Positions 36,040 to 49,500 of a stretch of 64,000 nt of DNA are shown here, in pieces. This DNA is from Iris pallida (Eukaryota > Streptophyta > Magnoliopsida > Asparagales > Iridaceae), in the NCBI GenBank assembly GCA_029216955.1, contig JANAVB010012195.1, forward strand, positions 1,922,864 to 1,986,863, given 5' to 3'. The position numbers and the translations under genes are program-made. The number at the start of each line of letters is the position of its first letter. The stretch's first letter is position 1. The notes below the pieces were generated by a model. The model was not told the DNA's origin, searched no databases, and saw only the letters and a program-made list of their open reading frames with translations.

Positions 36040-38311
36040 TGTCACGTCCCGCTCTAATAGGAGCGATCGTCATCGCTAAGGAGTGTTGTCGCACGAGCCT
36101 AGATTGCGCTCGTGCAAGGCGGGTTCCATAACAACCGATTATAGCGGCTGCGACGGGGTCGTCGCACAGAAGTCCCAAGCAGAGACATTGAATATGCTAG
36201 CAGAAATTTAGAACAAAACATAAGTCGTTCAAAAGATGCATTTTATTGATAATGAAACAAGGATTACAATGGAGCGCAAGGCCAAGATTACAAGTCACTC
36301 AAACTCACTCAAGCTCACTCTTCTCACATTATAAGTCACTCAGCTCTCTCTCATCTCTCAATACAAGTCTTCAACCAGTGGATGCTTCGGAAGGCGACGT
36401 CCATACATTATGTCCCGTATAAGTCTTGACTCCATGCGGCCGCACGCTACGAATCGCCAAGGAACTCCGTGCCTCGACGCATCCAAGCGAGCTCCGTGAC
36501 ACGAGCTTCTACCTGTGCCTGCACATGAAAACTGTGTGGGTGTCAGTACTCAACTGTACTGGTGGAATGAGCTCCTCGTCCACCCATACAAAACCAACAC
36601 GTTCATTTACTTTGTGTAACATAGTCCCTTTATGATTGTCTTTCTACTCTTGCCTTAGGATCGGTTTTTATGACAGACACTTTGGCCTATTTTGTGTCTC
36701 AAGACCATCCCGTGCTTGCAACAACGTTAACCTATCAAGTCGTGCTTGTCTTTCGGCCCATAATCAGAGACACAACTACACGATAAGACTCCATTTCCAT
36801 GTGACCGTGCTACAAGTCCATTGTGTCATGTCTCGCAACTTAGTGTGACTTAACCCTATCGCTGCCTCGCGGCCCTTGCTACTTTGATCACCAACTGACC
36901 CAATCAAGACTTGTGGGCTAAGTGTCACTCGACCGACTTTGTCTTGCGGTGTTTCCTGACTTAAACTCAAGATGACTCAAATCCAACTTATGCAACTTAT
37001 ATGCCGACAACTTAAGACTTGATGCTACCTCTCGTGCTGAAGCACGGTGTCTTCGTTGCAGCCAAATCTTAGGCCCAAACATTGTCTTCCGATCGTGCAC
37101 GCATTCGACTCGACTCATTGATATAGTGAACACAATACTCGACTCAATCCAAAGGCATACACGCGGATCGCCATCCATGCCAACTCATCTATATGAACTA
37201 GTCACTGGCGCTATAATAGACTCCCTTTGTAGCTTTTGATTAGACGAACGCCCCTTGCCAGCGCGAGTAGCGAGCTCTGTTGCAAGTCCCCACCTAACCC
37301 GTGCGGTCATCCAGCACAGCTACGATGTCTACCATCGAAACGGTTCCTGTTGGCCGCCTGGGTCGCCGTTCGAGAAACTTTTATTTTACCTTGTACAAGT
37401 TGTCCAATGACCATGCAAGACTCGACTCGAACTGACGTCTCACACAGTCAATCTACTTATAGTGTTACCATCTCTTTCATGGCCAAGTTTAATACTTCTC
37501 ACATCTGAGACCTCGCCTCGACAACCCATGGTCGCGAGCACTCTTCTTTCTTGCCCTATCTTTTCACTCAACTCAAGAACAACTATTTGAAGCACTTTTC
37601 CAAACTCAATGAATCAACCGTGGCCCGTGACTTAAAACACTAGGTCTGTGGCATCGTGCCTTAAACTAATTGGTGTTTTGGGTGACACTATCGCCCAAGA
37701 CATACCTATGCAATGGGCCTTACAAATCGTAAAACCAAGTAATATCGACAACCACATAAAACATGGCACAGTGCTTGGAATGACTTAGGTCGACCGCCAT
37801 CACTTTGCCTAACTTAATCAAGCATACAACTTAACCCAAGGGACGAGCAAAGGCTATGCCAAGCCTTGTATCGTGGAAGCGTACATGCTTTATCGAGCAT
37901 TTATGCGGGCGACGCCTATGACTTAGGCTAATTCATAGTTTGTGTCGAAGACCAACTTTTCCTTCTCCCAAGCCACGGGACAAAGGACCGAGTGTCATTT
38001 TCGAAGCACGTCGTGCACCAACTCTAAGCTGACCGTTGGACATTTCCATATTCTAACTCAATTCGGCACGCCGAGATTATTTCCTTAGCTATGTGGATTC
38101 GTCTCTTTTATTATCAAGCCTATTTGTGTAAGTTGAAAATATATGATTTATTATGTGAAGGCCAAGATGAGGCGAGTTCACCGAAACTACCCCACCAGAG
38201 CGAGGAGTCGCCTCGACCAAGCGATATCTTCGAGCAGCCGTTGCAAGGCTAAGTTCGAATGCCGTCGGCATTTTGATTCCTCCGATTGATTGAGCGGGAC
38301 GAGGCACTACA
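36040..38311 (-). mobile_element. Older gypsy LTR, related to the LTR at 39366
   Basis: On the minus strand it starts TGTAGTGCCTCGTCCCGC at 38311 and ends GGGACGTGACA at 36040. Its terminal region (TCGCTAAGG, ACGAGYCT, CTCGTRCAAGGC) parallels 39366-39490, and the sequence just outside its start (CACCACTCAGAAAAAGTT) parallels 46470-46495 (TACCACTAAGAAAAAGTT). It is therefore the downstream LTR of a related but more diverged minus-strand element. The flanking 5-mers do not match, so it is not a clean solo LTR. Confidence 0.65.
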
Positions 38312-39365
38312 TCATACACCACTCAGAAAAAGTTGTCCTCGAAACTAGCTGAGTACTTACTCATTGACTTATCACTCGAATGTTCAACGACTCTTGCACA
38401 CATTTCTCCTATGCAATTCTCAAATCTGAGCCATGCTCGTACTACCCACAATCTTTTCTTCAAAACTTACGATCTCAAAATCCTCGATACTGTCTTGTTC
38501 CTCAAGTCTCACTTGATTTCAACGTATCACTTAGTTGGATCGTGCATGTATTCTAGGCGTCCCCAAAATGCATACATTTTAGCCAAGCCTCGTGATAGAG
38601 AATCTGCCATCACCACTCGAGTCGGATCGTGCACATATTCAAGCGTCCCTGATATACGTGCATGTTAACCGAGCCTCGTGAGTGGTGCCTCCCCAAATCC
38701 TACCACTTCGTACTCGGACGTCTGCCTAACCGCTAGGCTATTTCTTTTCATCAGTATTGGAATCATAGTTCCCAAACAATAATATCAACACTGACCCCAT
38801 CCTAAGGTCAAACTAAATTGATTGTACGAGGTTTTCTACCCAAGCTCGCATCACTCTAATTTCTAAACTTCGAGCATAGATCTTCTACACACATCCCAAC
38901 ATTCGTCGCACGGGGTCTGAGTCATTCAGCAAAGCCATCATACGATAAGTTCACTCAACTAAATATTCAACATATCAATATCGCTCGTCCAACAAGCCAT
39001 TTCGTATAGTCTATCTCTCCGAACATGCTCGACAAAATCCACCTATCAATCCCTTCCCAAGTCGAGCACACTACGACACGATTCGTCGCTAACCAAAATA
39101 TCATATTCCACATTCCCTAAGTCATCTATTCCAATTCACGTAATCGATCATAAGGTCGTCTGACTTAATAATATGCCATGCTCCGATCTCACGCGAGCCC
39201 GATTATCCACGGTGGGTATGAAATCACCATGCAACGCTCCTACGGAATAATCATTCTTATCGGGGCGTAACTCTTGTTTTGAGTCTAGACTAAATCATTC
39301 TCGATGCGCGGATTGGACCTACTCAATCCTCAAGTTTATTCAATCATCAATCGTAAGTCCTAACA
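38312..39365 (-). pseudogene. Decayed gypsy pol 3' end
   Basis: This lies next to the start of the LTR at 36040-38311, where the end of pol is expected. Segments near 38538-38590 and 38625-38680 both contain GGATCGTGCA(T/C)(G/A)TATTC and TTAGCCAAGCC-like or TTAACCGAGCC text, parallel to 46738-46800 in the better-preserved integrase/chromodomain region. That suggests an internal duplication. No frame is open on the minus strand. Confidence 0.45.
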
Positions 39366-39910
39366 TGTCACGCCCTGAGTCGACAAACCGTTCGTCCCCG
39401 ATATTACTTTGTCGATTCGATCGTCCTCGCTAAGGCGTGATGCCATACGAGTCTGGAATTGCACTCGTACAAGGCAAGAACGTTACGTTGCTTTTTATAT
39501 TAATACGCCAAGTTGAAACTTCACAAATCACATCAGAATATATGATGCAGTATAGGAAGATAGAAATCCTTTTCATTCATAGCTTGCAACGAAGTGCAAG
39601 TTGTAATTACATTGGATGTCGTTGTGGCTACATTGATTGAAAACAGAAAGAAACACACTCGACAAGTTGCCTGAACTAACGCTTGCCGTCCCATACATTT
39701 TCCCCTTTATACATAAGCCGTCGATTGAATTGGCTTCAAAATACTTCAGCATAGGAAGAGCTTCAAAATACCTCTCCGCACTTCAGCTTCAGTTTAGTTG
39801 GGAGCGTCCGCCGCACCTGGGGAAATTGGGGGAATGGGATTAGCACACTTGCTAAGTAGACAAGACGAACCCACTCGTCTAAACCGACTCTGATTGTTAT
39901 GGTAGGCATG

Positions 39911-42900
39911 TGTAACACCCAGTTTCTAAAATAAGAGTAATTTTGAAATTTTGTATTTTAATTTATTTAATTATGATATTTAAATAATAATATGATTTTT
40001 GGTGATTTTTAATCATTCAAAACTATTTTAAATCATGACTTATGATTTTGGTGTTTTGATAGTGTAACCTTGGAGACTGGTTGACCTAGAGCCTAACCAT
40101 GTTATTGGGATACTTATTTGTCATTTTAGCCCCGAGGGTAGTTTTGTCATTTTTTTTGAATTATTTGAATTTAATATATTTTATTAGGAATTTTAAATGA
40201 TTTAATTGAATGGGTTGATTTAAAAACTAATTTAATTATTGCCATATGATTTTGGTTAGCCTAACCTAGATTGGACCTAACCTAGATTGGTCATAACTAG
40301 TTTAGTGAGCCACTTTGAGAATTAGATGGTTTTGGTTAATGGTTAAGTCAAGTTTAGTTAAGTTAAGTGATTTACAAAAGACTAGAAAAGAGCCCTAGTT
40401 TCTAGGCCACCCATTAGCCTTGATTCATTCCTAGCCCTAGGATGTAATCTAAAAACCCTAACCCTAACTAAAGTGGCCAGCCAAGACCCCCCCTTGCCTA
40501 TATAATGTCTCCATAGGAATTTGTGCCTCTTTTTAATTAGTTCTTCATCTTCCTAAAGAATAGGTAAGCCTTTATTAATTTTTTTCATAGTTTAATCAAT
40601 AGGACCCCTTTTTGATTGGGATTTCTTCCATAATGATCTAATCAATGTTCTCTTGCTGATTGTGGAGTTAAATCACATATTTGAATCAATTTGAGGGATT
40701 GGGTGGCTTTTGGAGATTTCCACATTGAAGGAGTTTTGTGTTGAAGAACACCCATAGGTAATTCCTATTCCACCCATCAAAATTTGGTTTTCATTGCATA
40801 GATACCTAGCCCTAGGTGTCCTGGTTCTTTAGGTATAGGGTTTGCCAATTTTTGTGTCCTGTACATGTCCGTATCGGACACGTATCAGTGTCGTACGTAG
40901 GTGTTCGACGAAATACAGGAATTCGTGTTTTAGTGTCGCTTACACGTTTTTGTTATACTGAGGTGATTTCGAGTCGTGTCCGAGTCACATTAGACTCGCG
41001 GACATGCCTGCGTGCGCGCGGACAACAGTGTCCTGCTGCTCGTGGGTTCGTATGGGCTATTCAGGACACGAGGGCGCGTGTCATTTGACATGGAGCTCGG
41101 GGCAGTGTCTGACACGACACTCCCCAAGTCTCGTGTCACTTGGTTGCATGTCGGGTGCGTGCGGACACGTGCATTGGTCACGCGAGCTCGTGCCAGTCTC
41201 GTGCGTGTCTGTGCTTTTGTTCTTGGACACTTGTGTCCTATTTTTGGACACGATACTAAGTGTATGACACGTGCACACATTGAATATTATTTATCAACTA
41301 TTAACTAGCCTAATTATTGTTATTTCAATGATTAAATAGGAAACTCCCCAAATTTCTGATACTGTTAAGTATCAGTGAAATGATTCACTGTTTATCCCTG
41401 TTTCGATTTGCATTTAATGATTTGATATCATGTATTATGTGATGATTTAATTTACTACACATCAAATATCATGTTTAGGATGTAGGGATATCATTTGGGT
41501 TTGAATGCTATTTATGGTTCATCGTAATCCTGAGAATGAAATGTGAACTGCAACCTGAGATTGAACTCATTCTGAGTATATTAAACATCATGTTATGGTT
41601 CAACCTTCAGTTAGTTCGAATGTTGATTTCAGTTTCATTTATAACTTACACATATTTTATGCATGTTATATTAGAGTTTATGTGTTTGGAAGTTGGTTTG
41701 GAATTTCTGTCAAACTTAGGAAAACTGAACTGTAATTATATATTAGGAATCTGAGAACACATTGTAGAACACATTCACACTTTCCTGTCATTTTCCTGTC
41801 ACTGAGAACCTATTCATGGCATTCTCACTATTGTGATTTCTGAGGTTAATGTTAATCTGTGAACCGAGATGGGGATTTGAAATGAACTGAACTGTGTATG
41901 GATATGAAAAACCTGAGATTAGTTGGGAAATTTACTGATTTTGAATAATGTTACACTATTCTCCTGATACTTTCCTCACTATTTTTGTTTTCCTGTACTG
42001 TTATAAACTCAGTCACATGACTTCTAAGTTCCTGTGGTTCACACACTACCTGTCACAAGTTTTCAGTACATCACACACTGTTGTAGAACTGAAATATGAT
42101 TTCCTGAGATGGGGTAGGAATAACTAAAATGTTTCCCTGTTGACACTCTAATCCTGAGAACTAATTGCCTACTCCCATATATTCCAGTTTTCTGCTAACA
42201 CACAACCCTGTGATATGACACACACTCAATTTCCTGCCATTGTAATGATTTGAGACCCACATGCATGTTTCAGCCCTTCATGAGATTCCTGTACACAGAA
42301 CACTAATGACACACACAGGTTTTCCTTGGACACACACACACTGTCCTGATTTTTCCCCACTGTTTTACTATCATAGTTAGGCCTTCCTGCACACTGAATT
42401 CGAATTTCTGAGACACTGTTTATGTGAACCTGAGACACCCTATTGACCTATACACCTGTATATTCACTCACAAACTCTCATGTATTGCCACACTCAATCA
42501 CACACAACACTATGGTACTTGAGACACTAAGACACTGTCACTTGGTTTCCTGGGAACAAATCACATACACACACACACTGGAACTATTCTAATCCTGGGA
42601 CTGAGAACCACATTGTATGACACTACACACATGGGCACCTAGTAGCTAACACCCTATTGATTCCGAGTTTAGCACCCATTTAACTAACTGTCACATGTCT
42701 CCCTGTTTTATGTTGTATCACATTGTTAATATTAACTGTCGATTTCCTGAGATTAACTAAGTTTGGTTTATGAATGATGACTGAGATTTGACTTTACTGA
42801 AATGTGAATGGGGATTTCAAATTCTGTTTTGGTTTGGATATGAAACTGTCATTGGTAATTAAGGTTCACTGATTTTCCTGAGAAACCTGAGACACTGAAC

Positions 42901-45181
42901 ACATTGTCCTGAAACCTGTTTTGACACATATTCTCTATTTGATTTCTGATAGTTACACACACTCTACACTGTCTTGTGCTCACACTGAATCTGAGTATGA
43001 ACTCAATTCTTTTTGAGGTATGGGAAGAGGGTGTTAGTTCAGTCTCTTGATTTGATAAATGGGGTTACTTGGGAGATTATCCCAGTCTGAGGTATTTAGT
43101 TAGGAGTTCACTTAGTTGTTATTTGAGTTGTCCAAATCCTGAGATATTTTACTATTTTCTAATATCTTATACACACAAATCTGAGACCCAAGTTCCTGCA
43201 TGTTCTGAGATCATCACACATTATCTGAACACACACACCACCCTCTTCACATTCCTGTCACATTGGCTAATTTACTTGAGACTGAGACACAGCACTACTG
43301 TAACCTATGCAACTGAAACCTGTGTGACACATTTTTCACATTTTTATTTCCAATATCAGGTGGTTGGGTGTATGGATTTGATTTTGAATGTAAATACTTG
43401 AGAGTTCATTATGTAAGCTGAGTTTATGTTACATTGAGTTCCTGAAATTCATGTGCACACATCACTGACTTTTCAGGAACTTTCCACACTGTTTTCACAC
43501 ACCAAGTCACTTGACACTTGGCACACATGCTATCATGACTTCACACACATGCTCTTGTGTACTTTCATGACACACACACCCATGAACACATACACATGCT
43601 CTTTTCTCTCTCTCTCTATATATATATATATTACATATGGCTAAATGTGTTAATGTGATAAATAGAGATTTCCTATTGATATATACATGTATGTGTATAT
43701 AGATAGATATATATAATATATAGAATATGTGTGATGTGGACTATAGGGCATAAGGCCTATGTGTATGGTATGAATACACCAATGATTGTGTGTTGGTAGT
43801 CTAGTATGACTTGTGATTGGTGTGTGATTGCTAGACTAGGCTTGGTTAGGCCTAGTGAGACTTATTAGACTTGTTTGGGTTAAGTTTGACCTAGTTGACC
43901 TAGCCTTGACTAGTATTGCTGACTGGAGTTGACCAAGGGTTGACTTTAGTCTAGTTTGACCTAGACAGCATGCAGATGCATTGTAGATTTCATTTATCAT
44001 CCCCTGTATACATCTTGACTTGTGTTGCTCTAACTAGGAGTCAGGTACCTCATCTCGGACAGTACATTTACTTCAGACATTCAGATACGAGGCGAGTACA
44101 TTCTCTGATCATTTCATATCTTGTTTAGGATTATATTTCCTGTTTTAGATTATCTTACTTGATGCTGACACGTTGGTAATACGGATTAGTACTATATGGA
44201 TCCCTTCATGAGATGTTATCCCTCTCGGGAGCATCAGATACTTTTGTCCAGTGTGTTTTACTTACATCACGTATCTTATGCTTCTATTATCATAAATCTT
44301 CGGGAATCAGCTAGTGACTCATGTACTCACATGATCACCGAGCATTCACGAATCAATTCATGAATCACCCTTATGGGCAACGTAGTATAATCATGAATCT
44401 TAACGTAACTTGAATGGATCTTTGTGTATTGATTGGGGATGGGGGATTATAAATAAACATGTGAATAAATCCAAGTAGTGTAATCATGAATCAATTCCAA
44501 GTAGTGTAATCATGAATCAGTCCTTAGCCATTCACATGTTTATCCAGTACTCTGAATCACTAGCACTGTCTCTCTTTATATATATCATAGATATTTACTT
44601 ACAGTCTCTCTCTTACATTATGCTATTCTTCAGTTTCCTGTATTTTATTCTCTAGCATGATTATATTTTCTTTTTCTGCTATGACTTGTTGAGATGTATT
44701 GTGCTCGCTCCTGTCCTGACTGGACCTGTTGAAATAATACAGAGGATGAGGACGAGGCTGGCTGCCCTACCAATTATGGGGCTACTTTAGATGACAGCTG
44801 TGACTTGGACCAGCAGCCGGACCATATAGCTGTGGATGACACTCTTCTAGACTCTGGGATGTTTTATTTACATTACTCTATGGATGACTGTATATATTGA
44901 TCTTGGGATTTGTGATGTATTAGACACTTAGACTCTCTGTTTGTACTTGTGGATTTTATTTCATTTCAGCAGTATCTATCTATCTATCATTCCATCTTAC
45001 CTTCCTGCCTTAGTTGTGATTGAGTTTACTTCTGCTATGTCACCCCCATTCGGGGAGTATAAACTGTTTAGCTTATATTGTTAGATGTTGTGACCTAGGA
45101 TAGCGTTCTACCGCCGACACTGCGACGTAGGCTGGACGTACCCGCTTCTCGTGCCCTTACTCTAGGGTGCGGGTCGTGACA
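39911..45181 (+). mobile_element. Giant solo LTR (5271 bp) nested in gypsy LTR
   Basis: It starts TGTAACACCCAG and ends GGGTCGTGACA, with the 5-bp duplication GCATG on both sides (39906-39910 and 45182-45186). TGTAACACCC is a frequent start of plant Tekay/Del-type LTRs. The last ~80 bp match, inverted, the end of the LTR at 50679 (CTACCGCCGA, CGTAGGCTGG, GTGCGG), so it is a relative in opposite orientation. No coding region or second LTR was found inside. It contains a CGTGTC-rich block (40850-41280), a CCTGAGA/ACACAC-rich tract (about 41540-43600), a TATA microsatellite near 43617-43632, and a short GTTGAC/CTTGAC cluster near 43880-43960. Confidence 0.85.
40850..41280. repeat. CGTGTC/GACACG motif-rich block
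   Basis: The words GTGTC, GACAC and CGTGTC recur every 10-25 bp in both orientations through about 430 bp of otherwise non-repetitive sequence. The block is also CpG-rich relative to its AT-rich surroundings. It occupies the early part of the LTR. Confidence 0.75.
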
Positions 45182-46526
45182 GCATGCTTTAGAGTTGTCT
45201 TTCTATTAGAACTAAATGAATTCAGTTCATATTCGATAGCCATCTTTGAGTAATAAAGCATACAGTGAAATATATCAGTTTATCATATTTCTTACCACGG
45301 CCGTGCTCGTCCCTGCATGAAAACAGAGATAATATTTACACCTGCATAATACAATAGGTGAGCATGCTACTATCTTATATGCGGTCATTGATGTTACACA
45401 TCACGTGGGACTATCTCAACGGCATTTCGGCCCGTTCAGTCTAGGTTGAAAGCCTGACTGACGGTCCCACAATGCATCAGTGCTGAAGCACGATTATTCA
45501 TTCCCCCTAGGTCGATTCGATTCCGATGTCCCGGATACCGATTCGAGGAAAAATATCAACTTGTGCACAAGCTGTCCATGACCATGCCAATGCGTGAACA
45601 GTTTAACATATAGAATAGTTTTGTATAGCGCGGACAGTATTGAACGGCATTATCATTTCCCCCAACTTATGCAACGATTCATTTTTCCTCAAGCCGTACT
45701 CCCAATTTAGCATCCCGTGGGCACCAAATTGTTCGAGACATCATAACCCATAATCGACGTTTCGTATTATTTTGCAGCATGTGAAATAGTCTATCTTTTT
45801 ACTAGAACCTTAAACTTTCTGGTTTATGTGATAGACTTGTATTTTCAGAGTGAATTACTCTGAATCGATACGTTTTTTCCGAGTTCTTGAACTTAGTGGA
45901 TTGGCATGCAATTAACTTGGCATCGTTTGATTTGAATGAATTCGAGGCAAGGAATTAGTTTGCGGGATAGAGTAGAAAATAAGGGGCCGAATCACCCACC
46001 AGTTACTTTGCTTCGTGCCGATCGTCGAAGCGCTTCGCAATGTCAAGCTTTAGTTACGCGAGCTCCTGCAATGGCACTAACACTTTGTTAGAATTCCTTC
46101 TTTTCCCCTTGCTTCAAAATTTGTAATTGCATACATAAAAACGACGCGAAAGCACTTTATCAAAATCCAACGGAAAAAGCTCCAAGAAAACCATACAGCG
46201 GTCCGGTCCCGTCGAAGGGACTCTTATATAGAGCTCACTCGCCGAGACACAGCCCGCTGTATCTAGGACTTATTCCTACAGAAGTCGTTCCATTAGTTGG
46301 ATCGATTCTCGTAACTTCCATCCAAATCGATTTGATCGATGCCGCAAGGTGTTATCGTTTACCAAGCTTAGCGATCGAGTCAGATGGCCATCTAAGTTCC
46401 CGGCCGATCTAACTCGGCACAAGCATATTATGAAGTTCCGTCGCCTATCGAAAGCGGGGCGCTACATAATATACCACTAAGAAAAAGTTTCATCCCGAAA
46501 CTTAAGAACAAGGGTCTGACCTTAAT

Positions 46527-49500
46527 TTAGACAAACAACGTAGGGTATTTCTCTTTCATCTCCGCCTCCATCTTCCACGTCGACTCCTCAACTGAATGGT
46601 TCCGCCAAAGCACGCGGACCAACAACATCGACCGATTTCGTAGCACCTTCTCCTTGCGGTCCAAAATTTGAATAGGCTCCTCCGAGTAAGACAAGTCAGT
46701 ACGTAGCTCCAACTGATCGAATCTAACCATATGACTTGGATCGTGCACATATTTTTGAAGTTGTGAAACGTGGAAGACATCGTGCACATTAGCCAAGGCA
46801 GGAGGTAGTGCGATCCGATAAGCAACCGTTGTAACTCGTTCGATGATCTCGAAGGGGCCTACAAATCTCGGGATCAACTTGCCTTTAACGTCGAACCGCA
46901 TCACACCGCGCATGGGCGTTACTTTCAGAAACACATGGTCCCCGACCAAGAACTCTAGCGGTCGTCGACGAAGATCTGCGTAGCTCTTTTGTTGACTTTG
47001 CGCGATGCGGAGTCTATCCCGAATCAAGCGGACCTTTTCGACAGCCTGCTCCACTAGTTCCGGCCCAAGCACTTGTCGCTCTCCGACTTCATCCCAGCAA
47101 ATTGGCGAACGACACTTCCTCCCGTAGAGCGCTTCGTATGGAGCCATCTGAATGCTCGACTGGTAGCTGTTGTTATATGCAAACTCCGCAAACGGTAAAT
47201 GCGTATCCTAACTAGTCTTTAAATTGATCGCACACAGACGCAGCATATCTTCTAGGATTTGATTTACTCTCTCCGTCTGACCGTCTGTTTGGGGGTGGTA
47301 CGTCGAACTAAAATTTAGTTTGGTCCCCATCGCCGTCTGTAGGCTCGTCCAAAAATGCGATAGGAATCGCCCGTCTCTGTCCGAAATTATTGAGGCCGGT
47401 ACCCCATGCAGTCGAACAATCTCGTCGACGTAGATTTGTGCTAACCGATCGACGCTCCATCCTACTTTAATTGCGATGAAGTGAGCCGACTTGGTCAATC
47501 TATCAATAATGACCCAAATCGTATCATTCCCCCGCGGCGTCTTCGGAAATCCCACAATAAAATCCATCGAGATGTTGTCCCACTTCCACTCGGGAATGGC
47601 GATGTTCTGCAGCTCTCCGCCTGGCCTTTGGTGTTCCGCCTTCACTTGCTGACACGCCATGCACTGTGATACGAAAGTAGCCACGCTTTTTTCATGTCGT
47701 GGCACCAGAAGTTTGTGCGCAAGTCTTTGTACAACTTGGTGCTTCCAGGATGTAACGAGTACTTCGCATAATGTGCCTCCGTCAGAATTTCTTTCCTGAT
47801 TTCGACAGTTTCAGGAATGCAGAGCCTTCCTTTTAGTCGCATCGTCCCGTCTCCATCTTCCGCAAAGTCAGTCGCCCTTCCTGTTGGAATCAGCTCGTAC
47901 ATGTTCTTCAGGAATGAGTCGTCCTTCTGTGCGGTCTTTATCTTGCTAAGCAGGCTCGATCCTAACTTCAGCTGAGCTAGGTGCAGGTGTCGATACTCAA
48001 TTTCAAGTTCGATACCCATCGCTTCAAGGTCTCGCCGTATCTCCTTGTTTATGGCTAGTGTTCCCATAAACATTATGCTAAGCGCGTCGGCTATAACGTT
48101 TCCCTTGCCCGACGTATATTCGATCGTTAGCTCGTAATCTTTTATGAGTTCGAGCCAACGTCACCATCGTAGGTTGAGCTCTCGTTGCGTAAACAAGTAT
48201 TTCAGGCTTTTATGATCTGTGTAGATTCTGCACGCCACACCATAGAGGTAGTGCCGCCAGAGCTTCAACGCAAACACGATCGCCGCCAATTCTAGGTCGT
48301 GCGTCGGGTAGTTCTTCTCGTGCTGCTTCAACTGCCGTGAAGCGTAGGAGATGACTTTATCTCTCTGCATGAGTACGCACCCGAGGCCAGTCCCCGATGC
48401 GTCGCTGAATATCTGAAAGCCTTCTAGACCGTCTGAAAGTGCAAGGATTGGAGCTGAGACAAGTCGTTGCTTCAACTCTTGAAAGCTGGATTCACAGTCG
48501 TCACTCCATTCAAATACTACTCCCTTCTGGGTGAGGCGAGTCAGAGGCGACGCTAGTTTTGAAAAGTTTCGCACGAATCTTCGGTAGTAGCCCGCTAAGC
48601 CCAGGAAACTTCGAATATCGCCAGCCGAGGCAGGTCATTTCCAATCTACCACCGCTTCAATCTTCTTTGGGTCCACCGTGACACCTTCGACAGGGATTAC
48701 ATGTCCGAGGAATGTCACGCTACTCATCCAGAACTCGCACTTACTCTGCTTTGCATATAATTTATTTTTTCGCAGAATCTGCAGTACCGTCTTCAAGTAT
48801 TCTGCGTGCTCTTCTCGGTCCCTTGAGTAGATAAGGATATCGTCGATGAACACGACTACGAATTTATCGATTTGGGGTCGGAAGACTCGGTTCATCAAAT
48901 CCATGAAAGCGGCTGGGACATTCGTCAAACCGAACGACATGACTAGGAATTCGTAATGACCATATCGAGTGCGGAAGGCAGACTTTGATACGTCGCCGGA
49001 CTTGATCTTCAATTGATGATAGCCTGAACGAAGATCGTTTTTTGAAAATACTGATGCGCCTTGTAGTTGGTCAAACAAGTCGTCGATTCGTGGCAAGGGA
49101 TACTTGTTCCGCACGGTCGCCTTGTTGAGTTCACGATAGTCGATGCATAGCCGCATCGACCCATCCTTCTTCTTCACGAACAATACGGGAGCTCCCCACG
49201 GAGAGACGCTAGGGCGAATAAATCTACGGTCTAGCAACTCTTGTAATTGCACCTTCAGCTCCTTCAGTTCTGCTGGAGCCATTCGGTAAAGCGCTTTTGA
49301 TATCGGTCGTGTATCCGGAAAGGTGTCAATGCTGAATTCAATTTCTCGATCCGGCGGCATTTCGGGCATATCGTCAGGAAAAACGTCGGGAAAATCTGCC
49401 ACAACATCAGTCTGCATTGTGTTTGTATTATCCTTCCGCGTGTCTCAAACTGATGCCAAGTATCCCGTACAGCCGGAACGCAGCATACGCCTCGTCGAGA

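Larger units (their letters stand above)
39366..46466 (-). mobile_element. Downstream LTR of the main gypsy element (interrupted)
   Basis: On the minus strand the LTR starts TGTAGCGCCCCGC at 46466, shortly after the pol stop at 46527, and ends GGGCGTGACA at 39366. Subtracting the nested insertion 39911-45181 and one 5-bp duplication leaves about 1.8 kb. The end pair TG...CA, its position directly after pol, and its similarity to 36040-38311 support the call. The upstream LTR of this element is not in the window. Confidence 0.72.

Noticed and set aside
40990..41308. Overlapping frames in the CGTGTC-rich LTR block
   Set aside because: Open on both strands because of repeated words and high GC; no homology recognised.
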